Below, one piece after another: positions 1-8,226 of a stretch of DNA of 64,000 bases (its first letter is position 1; each line of letters opens with the position of its first letter). The stretch is from Ignavibacteriales bacterium. GTDB taxonomy: Bacteria; Bacteroidota; Ignavibacteria; Ignavibacteriales; Ignavibacteriaceae. The translations under genes were made by a program, and so were the position numbers. The DNA lies in the NCBI GenBank assembly GCA_016707585.1, contig JADJHL010000003.1, positions 248,001 to 312,000 of the forward strand. Direction: 5' to 3'. A model generated the notes under the pieces. That model had not been told where the DNA came from. It ran no database searches and saw only the letters and a list, made by a program, of their open reading frames with translations.

Positions 1-2
1 TT

Positions 3-905
3 ATAAGCAATATAAATAAAGTAAATAATATTCTTGTTGATGAAAAGATAGATATACTTTTACCGATAAGCGCACCAGGACATATAATAGCTGGAATTAA
101 TAAAAAAATATTTAAGCGAGAAATACCAATTTTAAAAGTTGGACTTGATAATGTTGCACCTGTAAAAAATATTCTTAACAAATATCTTCATAATAAACTT
201 ACAGATTATTTTATTTTTCCTGGTCAATCAACAAAAATTAAATATGATTCTTTTTTTTCTATTACAAAATATTCTATAATTCACGCACCACTTGATATTA
301 ATCAATTTACAGATTTTCATCCACAAGAAGATTTGAAAACGAAGTATGGAATTCCAAAAGATAAAACGATCGTAAGTTTCATTGGAAGGTTTTCACCTGA
401 AAAAGGAATTTTCTTTTTACTTGAGATTATTAAAGAAGCACTAACTAAAAATAATAATCTATTTTTTATTTTATCCGGTTCACAAGAACAAGTGAAATAC
501 GTTGATGTTGAGAAGAAGATTAACGATTCTAAAATTAATGGAAATGTTAAAATCATAAATAGAGTTAATGATGTTAGAGAAATAATTTCAATTACTGATA
601 TTGGTTTATTGTCATCCAGATTTTCTGAATACATTTGCAGAATTGCAATGGAGTTTATGTCTTTCAAAATCCCAATTGTTGCCCCAAATGTAAATGTAAT
701 TCCTGAAGTTGTAGGCAGTAATGATGTTGGATTTATTTATAATTTAAATGATTCAAAAGAAGCCGCCGACTTTATTGTAAAGATTGCAGAAGATAATAAC
801 TTAAAAACAAAGATGGGTAATAATTCTTCTAATCGGATGAAACAATATTATGATATTTCTGTATTTGATAAACAAATAAAATCAATTCTGGAATCTATTA
901 AATGA
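3..905 (+). CDS. Glycosyltransferase family 4 (GT-B), 5' end cut by window
   Basis: The reading frame is open from base 3, so the first in-frame TTG/ATG-type start near 333 is internal and the true start lies left of the window. The visible 300 residues contain the end of a GT-B N-terminal domain and the whole C-terminal nucleotide-sugar domain, with the typical GRFSPEKG loop and a late acidic stretch before IVAPNVNVIPEVVG. The enzyme should transfer a sugar from an NDP-sugar to a growing surface glycan or lipid-linked acceptor on the cytoplasmic side. Its stop overlaps the start of the next glycosyltransferase (ATGA), so the two are translationally coupled. The donor and acceptor cannot be read from the sequence. 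The usual E-x7-E motif is not clean here (EYICRIAME), which is mildly atypical. Confidence 0.85.
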   Translation: MSNINKVNNILVDEKIDILLPISAPGHIIAGINKKIFKREIPILKVGLDNVAPVKNILNKYLHNKLTDYFIFPGQSTKIKYDSFFSITKYSIIHAPLDINQFTDFHPQEDLKTKYGIPKDKTIVSFIGRFSPEKGIFFLLEIIKEALTKNNNLFFILSGSQEQVKYVDVEKKINDSKINGNVKIINRVNDVREIISITDIGLLSSRFSEYICRIAMEFMSFKIPIVAPNVNVIPEVVGSNDVGFIYNLNDSKEAADFIVKIAEDNNLKTKMGNNSSNRMKQYYDISVFDKQIKSILESIK

Positions 906-2032
906 ACATTCTAGAGTTATGTTTTTCAACAGCCTGGGGTGGATTAGAAATTTATATCAATACATTTGTAAATGAATTTAGGCAAAGGAATCACAATATA
1001 ATTGGTGTTGTTAGATTAAATTCGAAGTTAGAAGAAGAATTTAGGAGAAATAATGTTGAATATATTTCAGTTAATCCAAAATTAAAGTATTTGGATTTTA
1101 TTACGGCTTTTGAAATAAAAACTAAGCTTCACAAAAAACGAGTTGACATTATTCATGTTCACGAATCCAAAGATTTAAGTACTGCAATACTTCTTAAAAA
1201 ACTTCTTAAAACTCCTAAGATTGTTTTTAGTCAGCAAATGGATTCTCGTTATAATAAAAAAGATTTGTTTCATCGCTGGATTTATAAAAATATTGATCAA
1301 GTTGTTTGTATGACTGAAAACATGAAATTAAATCATCTTGCACACACGCCAGTAAAAGAATCTCAAATTTCAACAATATATAATGGAATTGATCTTAAAA
1401 AATTTAATTCTATTTCAACAATCGATAAATCAGATTTATTATTACAAAACAATATTAAGAGTGATAAGATTATTATTGGAACTGTTGGAAGATTGGACAG
1501 TCTAAAAAATCAGGAACTTCTAATTGATGCAGCAGCAATTTTAATAAATGACAAAAAGTTAAATTTACACTTTCTAATTATTGGTGATGAAACTGAATCA
1601 ATTACCGGTAAAGGTTATAAACGAAAACTGATTGAGAAATCACAGCAATATGGGATTGAAGAAAGCATATCATTCATCGGTTTTACTAAAAACATTGAAA
1701 ATTATTTTGACATAATGGATATATTTGTTTTGCCAACTGATAAAGAATCTTTTGGTTATGTTTTGATTGAAGCTATGGCAAAAGGTAAACCTGTTATTGC
1801 TACAAATCAGGGTGGACCTAAGGAGATTATCGTTGAGAATAGAAATGGTTATTTAATTGAGCCAAAAAACTTTATTGAATTGTCTGAAAAATTATCTTCT
1901 TTAATAAGTGATCAGGAATTACGTATTAAAATGGGTCAGGAATCTAAAATAATTACAAATGAAAAATTTGATGTTAATGTTACAATTGATAATTATATAA
2001 GATTATTCAATCGGGTAATTAACTCAAGTTGA
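902..2032 (+). CDS. Glycosyltransferase family 4 (GT-B)
   Basis: A 376-residue GT-B glycosyltransferase of normal family length. The N-terminus FSTAWGGLEIYI is the glycine-rich acceptor-domain loop. The C-terminal donor domain shows GTVGRLDSLKNQ, the conserved acidic motif in PTDKESFGYVLIEAMA and the nucleotide-binding KPVIATNQGGPKEI. It overlaps the preceding glycosyltransferase by 4 bp, so the two probably act in sequence on one LPS-core or exopolysaccharide chain. The last codons and the TGA stop lie inside the left end of the palindromic element that begins at 2022, so the extreme C-terminus (about NSS) is encoded by repeat sequence and may have been altered by its insertion. Sugar specificity is not predictable. 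Confidence 0.9.
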   Translation: MNILELCFSTAWGGLEIYINTFVNEFRQRNHNIIGVVRLNSKLEEEFRRNNVEYISVNPKLKYLDFITAFEIKTKLHKKRVDIIHVHESKDLSTAILLKKLLKTPKIVFSQQMDSRYNKKDLFHRWIYKNIDQVVCMTENMKLNHLAHTPVKESQISTIYNGIDLKKFNSISTIDKSDLLLQNNIKSDKIIIGTVGRLDSLKNQELLIDAAAILINDKKLNLHFLIIGDETESITGKGYKRKLIEKSQQYGIEESISFIGFTKNIENYFDIMDIFVLPTDKESFGYVLIEAMAKGKPVIATNQGGPKEIIVENRNGYLIEPKNFIELSEKLSSLISDQELRIKMGQESKIITNEKFDVNVTIDNYIRLFNRVINSS

Positions 2033-2176
2033 CCGCAAGTATTTATAAACCGTTGAAACGGTTTGATAATTTTACTTTTTCTCATTACCCCACGACTTAA
2101 GTCGTGGGGTAATAAAACGAAAGCCAATTACAATAACCGTTTCAACGGTTTACCCAAATAGGCGACCATCTTGAGT
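2022..2176. repeat. Nested palindromic element, copy 1 (MITE/REP-like)
   Basis: Three concentric layers of inverted repeat share a centre near 2099. The outer ends are ACTCAAGTTGACCGC (2022-2036) and the roughly inverted GCGACCATCTTGAGT (2162-2176). The middle arms are AAACCGTTGAAACGGTTT (2047-2064) and AACCGTTTCAACGGTTT (2135-2151), each itself a palindrome. The core is a perfect 30-bp palindrome at 2084-2113 around CCCACGACTTAAGTCGTGGG. A second copy with the same outer ends lies at 42622-42806. There is no open reading frame inside. It is best read as a non-autonomous mobile or REP-type element; the transposase that would move it is not in the window. Confidence 0.8.
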
Positions 2177-2221
2177 AATTAAAAGTTAATGTTAGCTATA
2201 ATTTAATAAAACCTAATACTA

Positions 2222-3061
2222 ATGAATGAAATCATTGTAAAATCACATGCTAAGATTAATATTGGATTAAACATCATTAATAAACGAGATGATGGATTTC
2301 ATAATCTTGAGACAATATTTTATCCAATAAATCTTTTTGATGAAATATGTTTTACAAAATCTGATAAATTTTCTTTTAACAGTAATGATGAAAATCTTAA
2401 TAAAGAAAAAACTAATCTTATTATAAAAGCAAAAGAATCGTTACAAAAACATTTTGGTATTCAACTTCCCGTAAAAGTATTATTAAATAAACAAATTCCA
2501 ATTGGAGCAGGACTCGGAGGTGGAAGCTCTAATGCCGCATCAACGTTAATCACACTTATTAAAATGTTTGATCTTAATATTGAAGCTAAAAAGTTATCTC
2601 AACTTGCCCTACAACTTGGATCTGATGTCCCATATTTCTTAAATCCTGTTCCATCATTTGCAGAATCTCGTGGTGAATTATTATCATCAATAAATCTTAA
2701 ACTTAATAAATATTTACTTATAGTTAATCCTGGAATTCACGTTGCAACAAAGTGGGCATTTGGATTGATAAAACCAATACAACCTAGGGAAAGTTTAAAA
2801 TCATTTATTGGTAAAAACAAAATAAGTATAGATGAGTTAATGAAAATTGCTTCAAATGATTTTGAGAAAATTGTTTTTGAACATTTTCCTGAAATTAAAG
2901 AGATTAAAGAAAAAATGCTCCACTTTGGAGCAAATTATTCTATGATGACTGGAACAGGTTCAACAGTTTGGGCTATGTTTGATGATGAAGAAGCAGCTTA
3001 TCAAACAGAATTATATTTTAAGTGTAAAAATTATTTTACGTTTATACAGGAACCTACTTAA
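2222..3061 (+). CDS. ispE: 4-diphosphocytidyl-2-C-methyl-D-erythritol kinase
   Basis: GHMP-family kinase of 279 residues, the normal length for IspE. The ATP-binding motif PIGAGLGGGSSNAAS sits at about residues 93-107. The N-terminal KSHAKINIGLNI and the C-terminal MTGTGSTVWAMF loop are also typical. It phosphorylates CDP-methylerythritol in the cytosolic MEP pathway, so this organism makes isoprenoids by the non-mevalonate route. It starts 45 bp after the palindromic element and stands apart from the glycosyltransferases. Its 3' end overlaps the convergent LD-carboxypeptidase gene by 8 bp. Confidence 0.95.
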   Translation: MNEIIVKSHAKINIGLNIINKRDDGFHNLETIFYPINLFDEICFTKSDKFSFNSNDENLNKEKTNLIIKAKESLQKHFGIQLPVKVLLNKQIPIGAGLGGGSSNAASTLITLIKMFDLNIEAKKLSQLALQLGSDVPYFLNPVPSFAESRGELLSSINLKLNKYLLIVNPGIHVATKWAFGLIKPIQPRESLKSFIGKNKISIDELMKIASNDFEKIVFEHFPEIKEIKEKMLHFGANYSMMTGTGSTVWAMFDDEEAAYQTELYFKCKNYFTFIQEPT

Positions 3062-3995
3062 CTGCACTTTCAGCAAATTCAACAATACCTTTTGTTGCAT
3101 TTAGATTTACTTTTAATCCAAACGGAATTGTTACAAAATCTTTAATGTGCCCGTGTGGAAAAGTATAAATTGATGGAACTTTAACCGGGGTAATATAATC
3201 TGCAATAACTTCCCCAAGTGTTAATGTTTTTTTGTTAGGATCGTGTTCGTGGCAATCAACAAATCTACCTAAAATAATTCCTTTAACTTTCTTAAAAACT
3301 CCAGCTAACCTTAACTGGTTTAACATTCTATCAACACGATATGGAAGTTCTCCGATATCTTCGAGCATTAAAACTTTACCTGTAAGATTTGGGAAATAAG
3401 GAGTACCAAGTAAATGTGCAAATACTGCTAAGTTTCCACCAATAATCCTACCTGATGCACTACCCTTTTGTAGAAAAGGTAATTTTTGATTTTCTGGATA
3501 TTCAAGTTTTCCAATTTTTTTATTTGATGTAATCGTTTCCCAGAATAACTCGCTAGTGTATTCACTAACCACATCATAAAAATCTACTGCTACCATTGGT
3601 CCGGCAAAAGTTATCAACCCAGCTTTTTCCAAAAATGCCATTTGTAAAGCTGTGATCTCACTATATCCAACAAATATTTTTGGATTATTTTTTATTAATC
3701 TGTAATCAATTTTATCCAACAGTCTAAAAGCTCCATAACCACCGCGCAAAGTAAAAATAGCTTTCACATTTTTGTCTTTAAACATCGTATGTAAGTCATC
3801 AATTCTTTCCTGGTCGGTTCCAGCCAAATAACCATGATTCTTACCAACATTTGCTCCAACTTTTACCCTGTAACCTAAACCTTCTAAATATTTTACACCT
3901 CGTTCAACTCTTGAAAATTCATCTGGCGAAGAAGCTGGCGAAATTATTCCAATAACATCTTTTTTATTGAGCCGTTTTGGTTTCTGAATCGACAT
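3054..3995 (-). CDS. LD-carboxypeptidase (peptidase family S66)
   Basis: The 313-residue protein matches the S66 family (LdcA/MccF). The nucleophile is Ser112 in FVGYSEITALQ. The Glu of the triad lies in the LMLEDIGELPYRVDR region and the His in YTFPHGHIKDFVTIPFG. The N-terminal IGIISPASSP and the TLRGGYGAFRLLDKIDY segment are family signatures. There is no signal peptide, so a cytoplasmic role in trimming murein tetrapeptides to tripeptides during recycling is most likely. MccF-type detoxification of peptide-nucleotides is the alternative within the family. It is transcribed toward ispE and divergently from the glycan locus that starts at 4254. Confidence 0.88.
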   Translation of the reverse strand: MSIQKPKRLNKKDVIGIISPASSPDEFSRVERGVKYLEGLGYRVKVGANVGKNHGYLAGTDQERIDDLHTMFKDKNVKAIFTLRGGYGAFRLLDKIDYRLIKNNPKIFVGYSEITALQMAFLEKAGLITFAGPMVAVDFYDVVSEYTSELFWETITSNKKIGKLEYPENQKLPFLQKGSASGRIIGGNLAVFAHLLGTPYFPNLTGKVLMLEDIGELPYRVDRMLNQLRLAGVFKKVKGIILGRFVDCHEHDPNKKTLTLGEVIADYITPVKVPSIYTFPHGHIKDFVTIPFGLKVNLNATKGIVEFAESAVK

Positions 3996-4152
3996 TGTAA
4001 ATCCTTATGTTAGACTATTGTTAATGGCAATTTACAGAAACGAAAAAATTTGCACAACTTTGTAGAGCAACGTTATTTGTATTTAGTCCATTTTTAATTG
4101 ACCAATAGAATTATGACTCAAATCACGAGAATTATATGTGATTTATTAAAGT

Positions 4153-4182
4153 TTTTAACAAATTTACAATGTGTTATATTTG
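4153..4182 (+). promoter_or_regulatory. Possible Bacteroidota-type promoter of the glycan locus
   Basis: TATATTTG at 4175-4182 fits the TAnnTTTG -7 element of Bacteroidota housekeeping promoters, about 72 bp before the start at 4254. An AT-rich TTTAACA stretch near 4153 is the only upstream candidate and does not match the TTTG -33 box well. The call rests on one short motif in AT-rich DNA and is weak. Confidence 0.22.
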
Positions 4183-4253
4183 TTTTAGTCGAAATCAGAG
4201 AACTTGAGAGCTTCTAATTAACTTAAACGTTAAATAATTTTACAATATTTTGA

Positions 4254-5321
4254 ATGAATAAGCCCAAAGTACTCTTTATTGGTGGTTCGTTAAATCAAAC
4301 CACAATTATGCACCAAATCTCAAAAGAACTGCCTGAAATTGATGCCTATTTTACACCCTATTACGCAAGTGGTCCTCTGTGGGTTATGACTAAGCTAAGA
4401 ATGCTTGAGTTTACAATTATGGGAGGAACATTTAAACGGATTACTTTAAAATACCTTAAGGATAATAATCTTAAGCTGGATTTTGAAGGTAAGAATGATA
4501 ATTATGATTTAGTTTTCACATCTCAAGACCTAATTGTTCCAAGAAACATTAAAAAGTTTAAAACAATTCTCGTTCAAGAAGGAATGACTGACCCACCTGA
4601 TTGGCGTTACCATGTTACCAGATTTTTAGGATTAGGCCGATGGTGTGCAAGCACATCAATGACCGGATTATCTCATATGTACGATTATTTTTGTGTGGCA
4701 TCAGAAGGATTTCGGGAGCAGTTTATTGATAGAGGTGTTAATCCAAATAAGATTCGAGTTACAGGTATTCCGAATTTTGATAACTTTGAAAATTTCAGAA
4801 ATCTTAAATTCGAGCATAAACACTTTGTACTTGTAGCGACTGCAGATGTTAGGGAAACTACTAAGTATGAAAACAGAAAAGAGTTTTTATTAAACGCTAA
4901 AAAGATTGCAGGCGATAAACAAATAATTGTAAAACTTCATCCAAACGAGTTAGTTAAAAAACGGACTGCTGAAGTAAAAAAATATTTACCCGACGCATTA
5001 GTCTATCACGGAGTTAGTATCGATCCGATGATTACTAATTGTGATGTTCTAGTTACAAGATTTTCAAGTACGATTTTCCCGGCAATAGCGCTTGGTAAAG
5101 AAGTTTATTGTAATATTGATTTAACAGACATCAAAAGATTATTTCCTATTCAGAATGGAGGGACTTCCGCAAAAGTTATTGCAGAAGTTGCCAGAGAATT
5201 ATTAGCTTCAACAAAACCCGTTGTTAGAGTTAAAGAAAAAAACAAATATATGGAAGATCTTAAATTGGAATTAAAATATATTCTAAAGCAAAAACTTGTA
5301 CGAGTAAAATCAATATTCTAA
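4254..5321 (+). CDS. GT-B / CDP-glycerol glycerophosphotransferase-like protein
   Basis: A 355-residue cytoplasmic protein without membrane segments. The C-terminal half has the layout of CDP-glycerol glycerophosphotransferases and related GT-B enzymes: VASEGFREQFIDRG near 149-161, VTGIPNFDN near 169-177, the KLHP motif at 227-230 and TRFSSTIFPAIALGKEV before the end. It is probably the transferase that moves the activated sugar made by the downstream genes, or a polyol-phosphate unit, onto a surface polymer. It is followed after 5 bp by the SpsF-like nucleotidyltransferase and starts the glycan locus. The donor is an inference from context; a UDP-GlcNAc 2-epimerase-like fold without transferase activity cannot be excluded. 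Confidence 0.7.
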   Translation: MNKPKVLFIGGSLNQTTIMHQISKELPEIDAYFTPYYASGPLWVMTKLRMLEFTIMGGTFKRITLKYLKDNNLKLDFEGKNDNYDLVFTSQDLIVPRNIKKFKTILVQEGMTDPPDWRYHVTRFLGLGRWCASTSMTGLSHMYDYFCVASEGFREQFIDRGVNPNKIRVTGIPNFDNFENFRNLKFEHKHFVLVATADVRETTKYENRKEFLLNAKKIAGDKQIIVKLHPNELVKKRTAEVKKYLPDALVYHGVSIDPMITNCDVLVTRFSSTIFPAIALGKEVYCNIDLTDIKRLFPIQNGGTSAKVIAEVARELLASTKPVVRVKEKNKYMEDLKLELKYILKQKLVRVKSIF

Positions 5322-5326
5322 TTAAA

Positions 5327-6148
5327 GTGGAAAATAAAATAAACATTGTAACTGTTATTCAAGCAAGAACTGGTTCAAGTCGCCTACCTAATAAAATATT
5401 GCTCCCACTTTCAAACGCTCCATTACTATATAGAATGTATGAACGAGTTGCTGCATCAAAACTAAAAGGCACTATTGTTATCGCAACTACAACAGACAAA
5501 AGTGATGATCAAGTTGAAGAACTTTGCAAAAATTATCAATTGAATTGCTTTCGTGGTCATCCAACAGATTTGCTAGATAGACATTACCAGGTTGCTAAAC
5601 TTTTAAAAGCATATGTTGTTATTAAGATTCCCTCCGATTGTCCTTTAATTGATCCAAATATTATTGATAAAGTTTTACAATTCTATTTGGATAATTCTAG
5701 TAAATATGATTATGTAAGCAATCTTCATCCTGCAACTTATCCTGATGGAAATGATGTTGAGATAATGAGTTTAAAGCTTTGAAAAATGCTTGGGAAAATG
5801 CAAAAACTTGAGATTGAACGTGAACACACAACTCCATACTTCTGGGAAAATCCTGATAAATTTAGAATTGGAAATGTAGTTTGGGAAACTGGTTTAAATT
5901 TTTCCATGTCTCATAGATTTACAATTGATTATGAAAAAGATTACAATTTCATAAAACAGGTTTATGATGAACTTTATCCAATAAACAATAAATTTACACT
6001 TGATGAAATTCTTGATTTGCTAGAAAGAAAACCCGAGATCAAAAATATAAATGAGGAATATTGCGGAGTTAACTGGTACAGAAATCATTTAAGTGAATTA
6101 AAAACAATTACATCAGATCAAACAAAAATTATAAGAAATTATGCCTAA
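5327..6148 (+). pseudogene. SpsF-like nucleotidyltransferase, frame broken near 5770-5805
   Basis: SpsF-family (COG1861) sugar nucleotidyltransferase. The GTG start at 5327 lies 5 bp after the previous stop. The first part carries VTVIQARTGSSRLPNKILL (NTP-binding loop) and KIPSDCPLIDP, a metal-binding acidic site. The frame hits TGA at 5780-5782 and reopens in the same frame at 5786. Between them the +1 frame encodes the expected family segment FKALKNAWENAK, after which the original frame resumes with LEIEREHTTPYFWENP. This needs two compensating 1-nt indels, one in the T run at about 5770 and one in the A run at 5802-5806. As written the enzyme is truncated to 151 residues. It would activate the locus sugar acid as a CMP- or other NDP-derivative. 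The paired homopolymer errors could be sequencing artefacts. Confidence 0.8.
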
Positions 6149-7295
6149 CAAAGTAGAATCAAATAAAAATTATCCAACAATTACTAAGTCGGATGAGTAT
6201 TATAAAGTTGCACTGGAATTAATTCCTGCACAAACTCAAACCCTTGCAAAAGGAACCGGACAAAATATTAAAGGCGTTGCTCCAAAATATTTACAACGCG
6301 GTAACAAAGTTGTACCAAATGCGGAATCAATTCGTTACAGCAGAGGCGGTGCAGACGTTGTTTCCGGTGCTGTTAGAGTAGCTCGTGCTTACACAGGAAG
6401 AAATAAAGTACTTTGCTGTGGATATCATGGCTGGCACGATTGGTACATTGCAGTAACAGATCGTAACAAAGGAATTCCTCAAGCAATTCAAGATTTAACT
6501 TTTACATTTAGTTATAATGATATTCAATCTGTTATAGATTCAATTGATGAAGATACAGCTTGTGTTGTGTTAGAACCTTATGTTTTTGAAGAACCTAAAG
6601 ATAATTTTTTGCAAAAACTTCGTGATGTTTGTACAAAGAATGGAACACTTTTAGTATTTGATGAAATGTGGAGTGGATTTAGAATTGCATTAGGCGGTGC
6701 ACAGGAATACTTTGGTGTTAATGCTGATTTAGCTTGTTTCTCAAAAGCAGTTGCTAATGGAATGCCTATTTCAATCTTAACTGGAAGAAAAGATGTAATG
6801 TCTTTACTTGAACAGGAAGTTTTCTTCTTCAATACGTTTGGTGGTGAAGCATTGTCGCTTGCTGCTGCAAAAGCTACAATAAATGAAATGATTGAAAAAA
6901 ATGTTCCGGCACAATTAGCAAAGCAAGGAAACAAATTAAAAATTGGATACAACAAAATTGCTGAAGAACTTGGAATGAACTATACTAAATGTTCAGGATT
7001 TGATTGCAGAACGATTGTAACATTTGATTCTTCTGCCGGAAATCCACTTGAGATGAAATCACTTGTTCAACAGGAAATGATTAAACGCGGAATTCTATGG
7101 GGTGGATTTCATAATATGTCTTTCTCACATTCTGATTCCGATATTGAATACACATTAAAAGCTTACAGAGAAGTTCTTCCAATTCTAAAAAAAGCTGTTG
7201 AAGAAAATAATGTAATAGGATATTTACGCGGTGAACCTGTTGAGCCTGTGTTTAGAAAAGTCAGTAACTTTAATATGAAACCAAAAAAGAAATAA
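6141..7295 (+). CDS. Class III PLP aminotransferase (GSA-aminomutase-like) with internal deletion
   Basis: Class III aminotransferase related to glutamate-1-semialdehyde aminomutase. It shows the HGWHDWY segment, the cofactor-binding acidic motif VFDEMWSGFR and the PLP lysine in CFSKAVANGMP. It is 384 residues against about 430-450 for the family. The missing block is near residues 56-58, where YLQRGNKV runs directly into VPNAESIRYSRGGADV. The usual stretch between them (the D-x-DG-x-x-YIDF strand, the GH/GY-x-P helix and the following helix, roughly 65-70 residues) is absent, and the reading frame is preserved. That block contributes to the dimer and active-site entrance, so activity is doubtful. 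In the pathway it would aminate a keto-sugar made by the SDR. It overlaps the preceding gene by 8 bp. Confidence 0.85.
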   Translation: MPNKVESNKNYPTITKSDEYYKVALELIPAQTQTLAKGTGQNIKGVAPKYLQRGNKVVPNAESIRYSRGGADVVSGAVRVARAYTGRNKVLCCGYHGWHDWYIAVTDRNKGIPQAIQDLTFTFSYNDIQSVIDSIDEDTACVVLEPYVFEEPKDNFLQKLRDVCTKNGTLLVFDEMWSGFRIALGGAQEYFGVNADLACFSKAVANGMPISILTGRKDVMSLLEQEVFFFNTFGGEALSLAAAKATINEMIEKNVPAQLAKQGNKLKIGYNKIAEELGMNYTKCSGFDCRTIVTFDSSAGNPLEMKSLVQQEMIKRGILWGGFHNMSFSHSDSDIEYTLKAYREVLPILKKAVEENNVIGYLRGEPVEPVFRKVSNFNMKPKKK

Positions 7296-7302
7296 TACTT
7301 TC

Positions 7303-7378
7303 GTCATTCCGAACTTGTTTCGGAATCTCTAGATTGTAATTGAGAAAACTAAAGAAGCTGAAACAAGTTCAGCTTGAC
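7303..7378. repeat. Dispersed paired-palindrome repeat, copy A
   Basis: Two palindromes face each other: CCGAACTTGTTTCGG (7309-7323) and GCTGAAACAAGTTCAGC (7357-7373), bounded by GTCA at 7303 and TGAC at 7375-7378. The same design occurs at 32536-32600 and, in single-arm or degenerate form, near 34292, 34637 and 9658. It fills the gap between the aminotransferase and the SDR. In-frame translation through its right arm creates a spurious N-terminal extension (start at 7340) for the SDR. Confidence 0.8.
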
Positions 7379-7393
7379 ATAGAGAAAAAAGAA

Positions 7394-8226
7394 ATGAACT
7401 CATTAGAACTATTCTCGCTAAAAAACAAAGTTGCAATTGTAACAGGTGCACTTGGATTGATTGGTAAAAATCATTGTGTGGCATTATCAGAAGCTGGTGC
7501 AAATGTTATTGTTTGTGATCTAGATGAAATCAAATGTAAAGAATTTGCTTCTTCCCTGCCAACCAAATCAATTGGGATTGGTGTTGATATCACAAATAAA
7601 TCATCTGTAGAAAATCTAAGGGATAAAACTTTAAAAGAATTTGGAAAATAGATATTCTTGTAAACAACGCTGCAATAAATGATATGTTTGTCCCAAAGGA
7701 CTCCTTCGGAGATAATCCACAAGCAGCCGCAGAACAATCTATGTTTGAAAACTACCCGTTGGAAATGTGGCAGAAATCTTTGGATGTTAATGTAACCGGC
7801 ACATTTCTTTGTTCTCAAATTATCGGAAATGAAATGGCAAAAGTTGGTAAAGGAAGTATCATAAATGTTGCATCAACTTATGGATTAGTTGGACCTGATC
7901 AATCAATCTATAAAAAACCTGATGGCTCACAATCATTTTATAAATCACCCGCTTATCCAGCAACAAAAGGTGCGATTGTAAACTTTACAAGATTTCTTGC
8001 AACTTATTGGGGAAACAAAGGCGTTCGTGTAAATACACTAACTCCAGGTGGAGTTGAAAATAATCAGGATGAATATTTTGTAAATAATTATTCTGCAAAA
8101 ACACCTTTGGGTAGAATGGCTTATCCAACTGATTACAAAGGCGCAATAATATTTTTAGCAAGCGATGCTTCATCTTATATGACTGGAGCAAATTTAATTG
8201 TTGATGGAGGATGGACTGCATGGTAA
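7394..8226 (+). pseudogene. SDR-family oxidoreductase, 1-nt frameshift at 7645-7648
   Basis: Short-chain dehydrogenase/reductase. The start at 7394 (MNSLELFSLKNKVAIVTGA) places the nucleotide-binding T-G-x3-G-x-G-like motif TGALGLIGK at the usual distance, so the in-frame start at 7340 inside the repeat is rejected. The first frame ends with EFGK-stop at 7649-7651. Continuing in frame 1 from 7648 gives IDILVNNAAIND, exactly the expected SDR segment, so one A is missing from the A run at 7645-7648. The second part has the catalytic S-x-n-YxxxK in SPAYPATKG and the C-terminal GGWTAW. Restored length is about 278 residues. It would oxidise a sugar hydroxyl to the ketone used by the aminotransferase. 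Either a decayed gene or a homopolymer sequencing error. Confidence 0.85.

Noticed and set aside
7340..7393. Longer N-terminus for the SDR
   Set aside because: The extension translates the dispersed repeat, and the Rossmann motif is at the normal distance from the later ATG at 7394.
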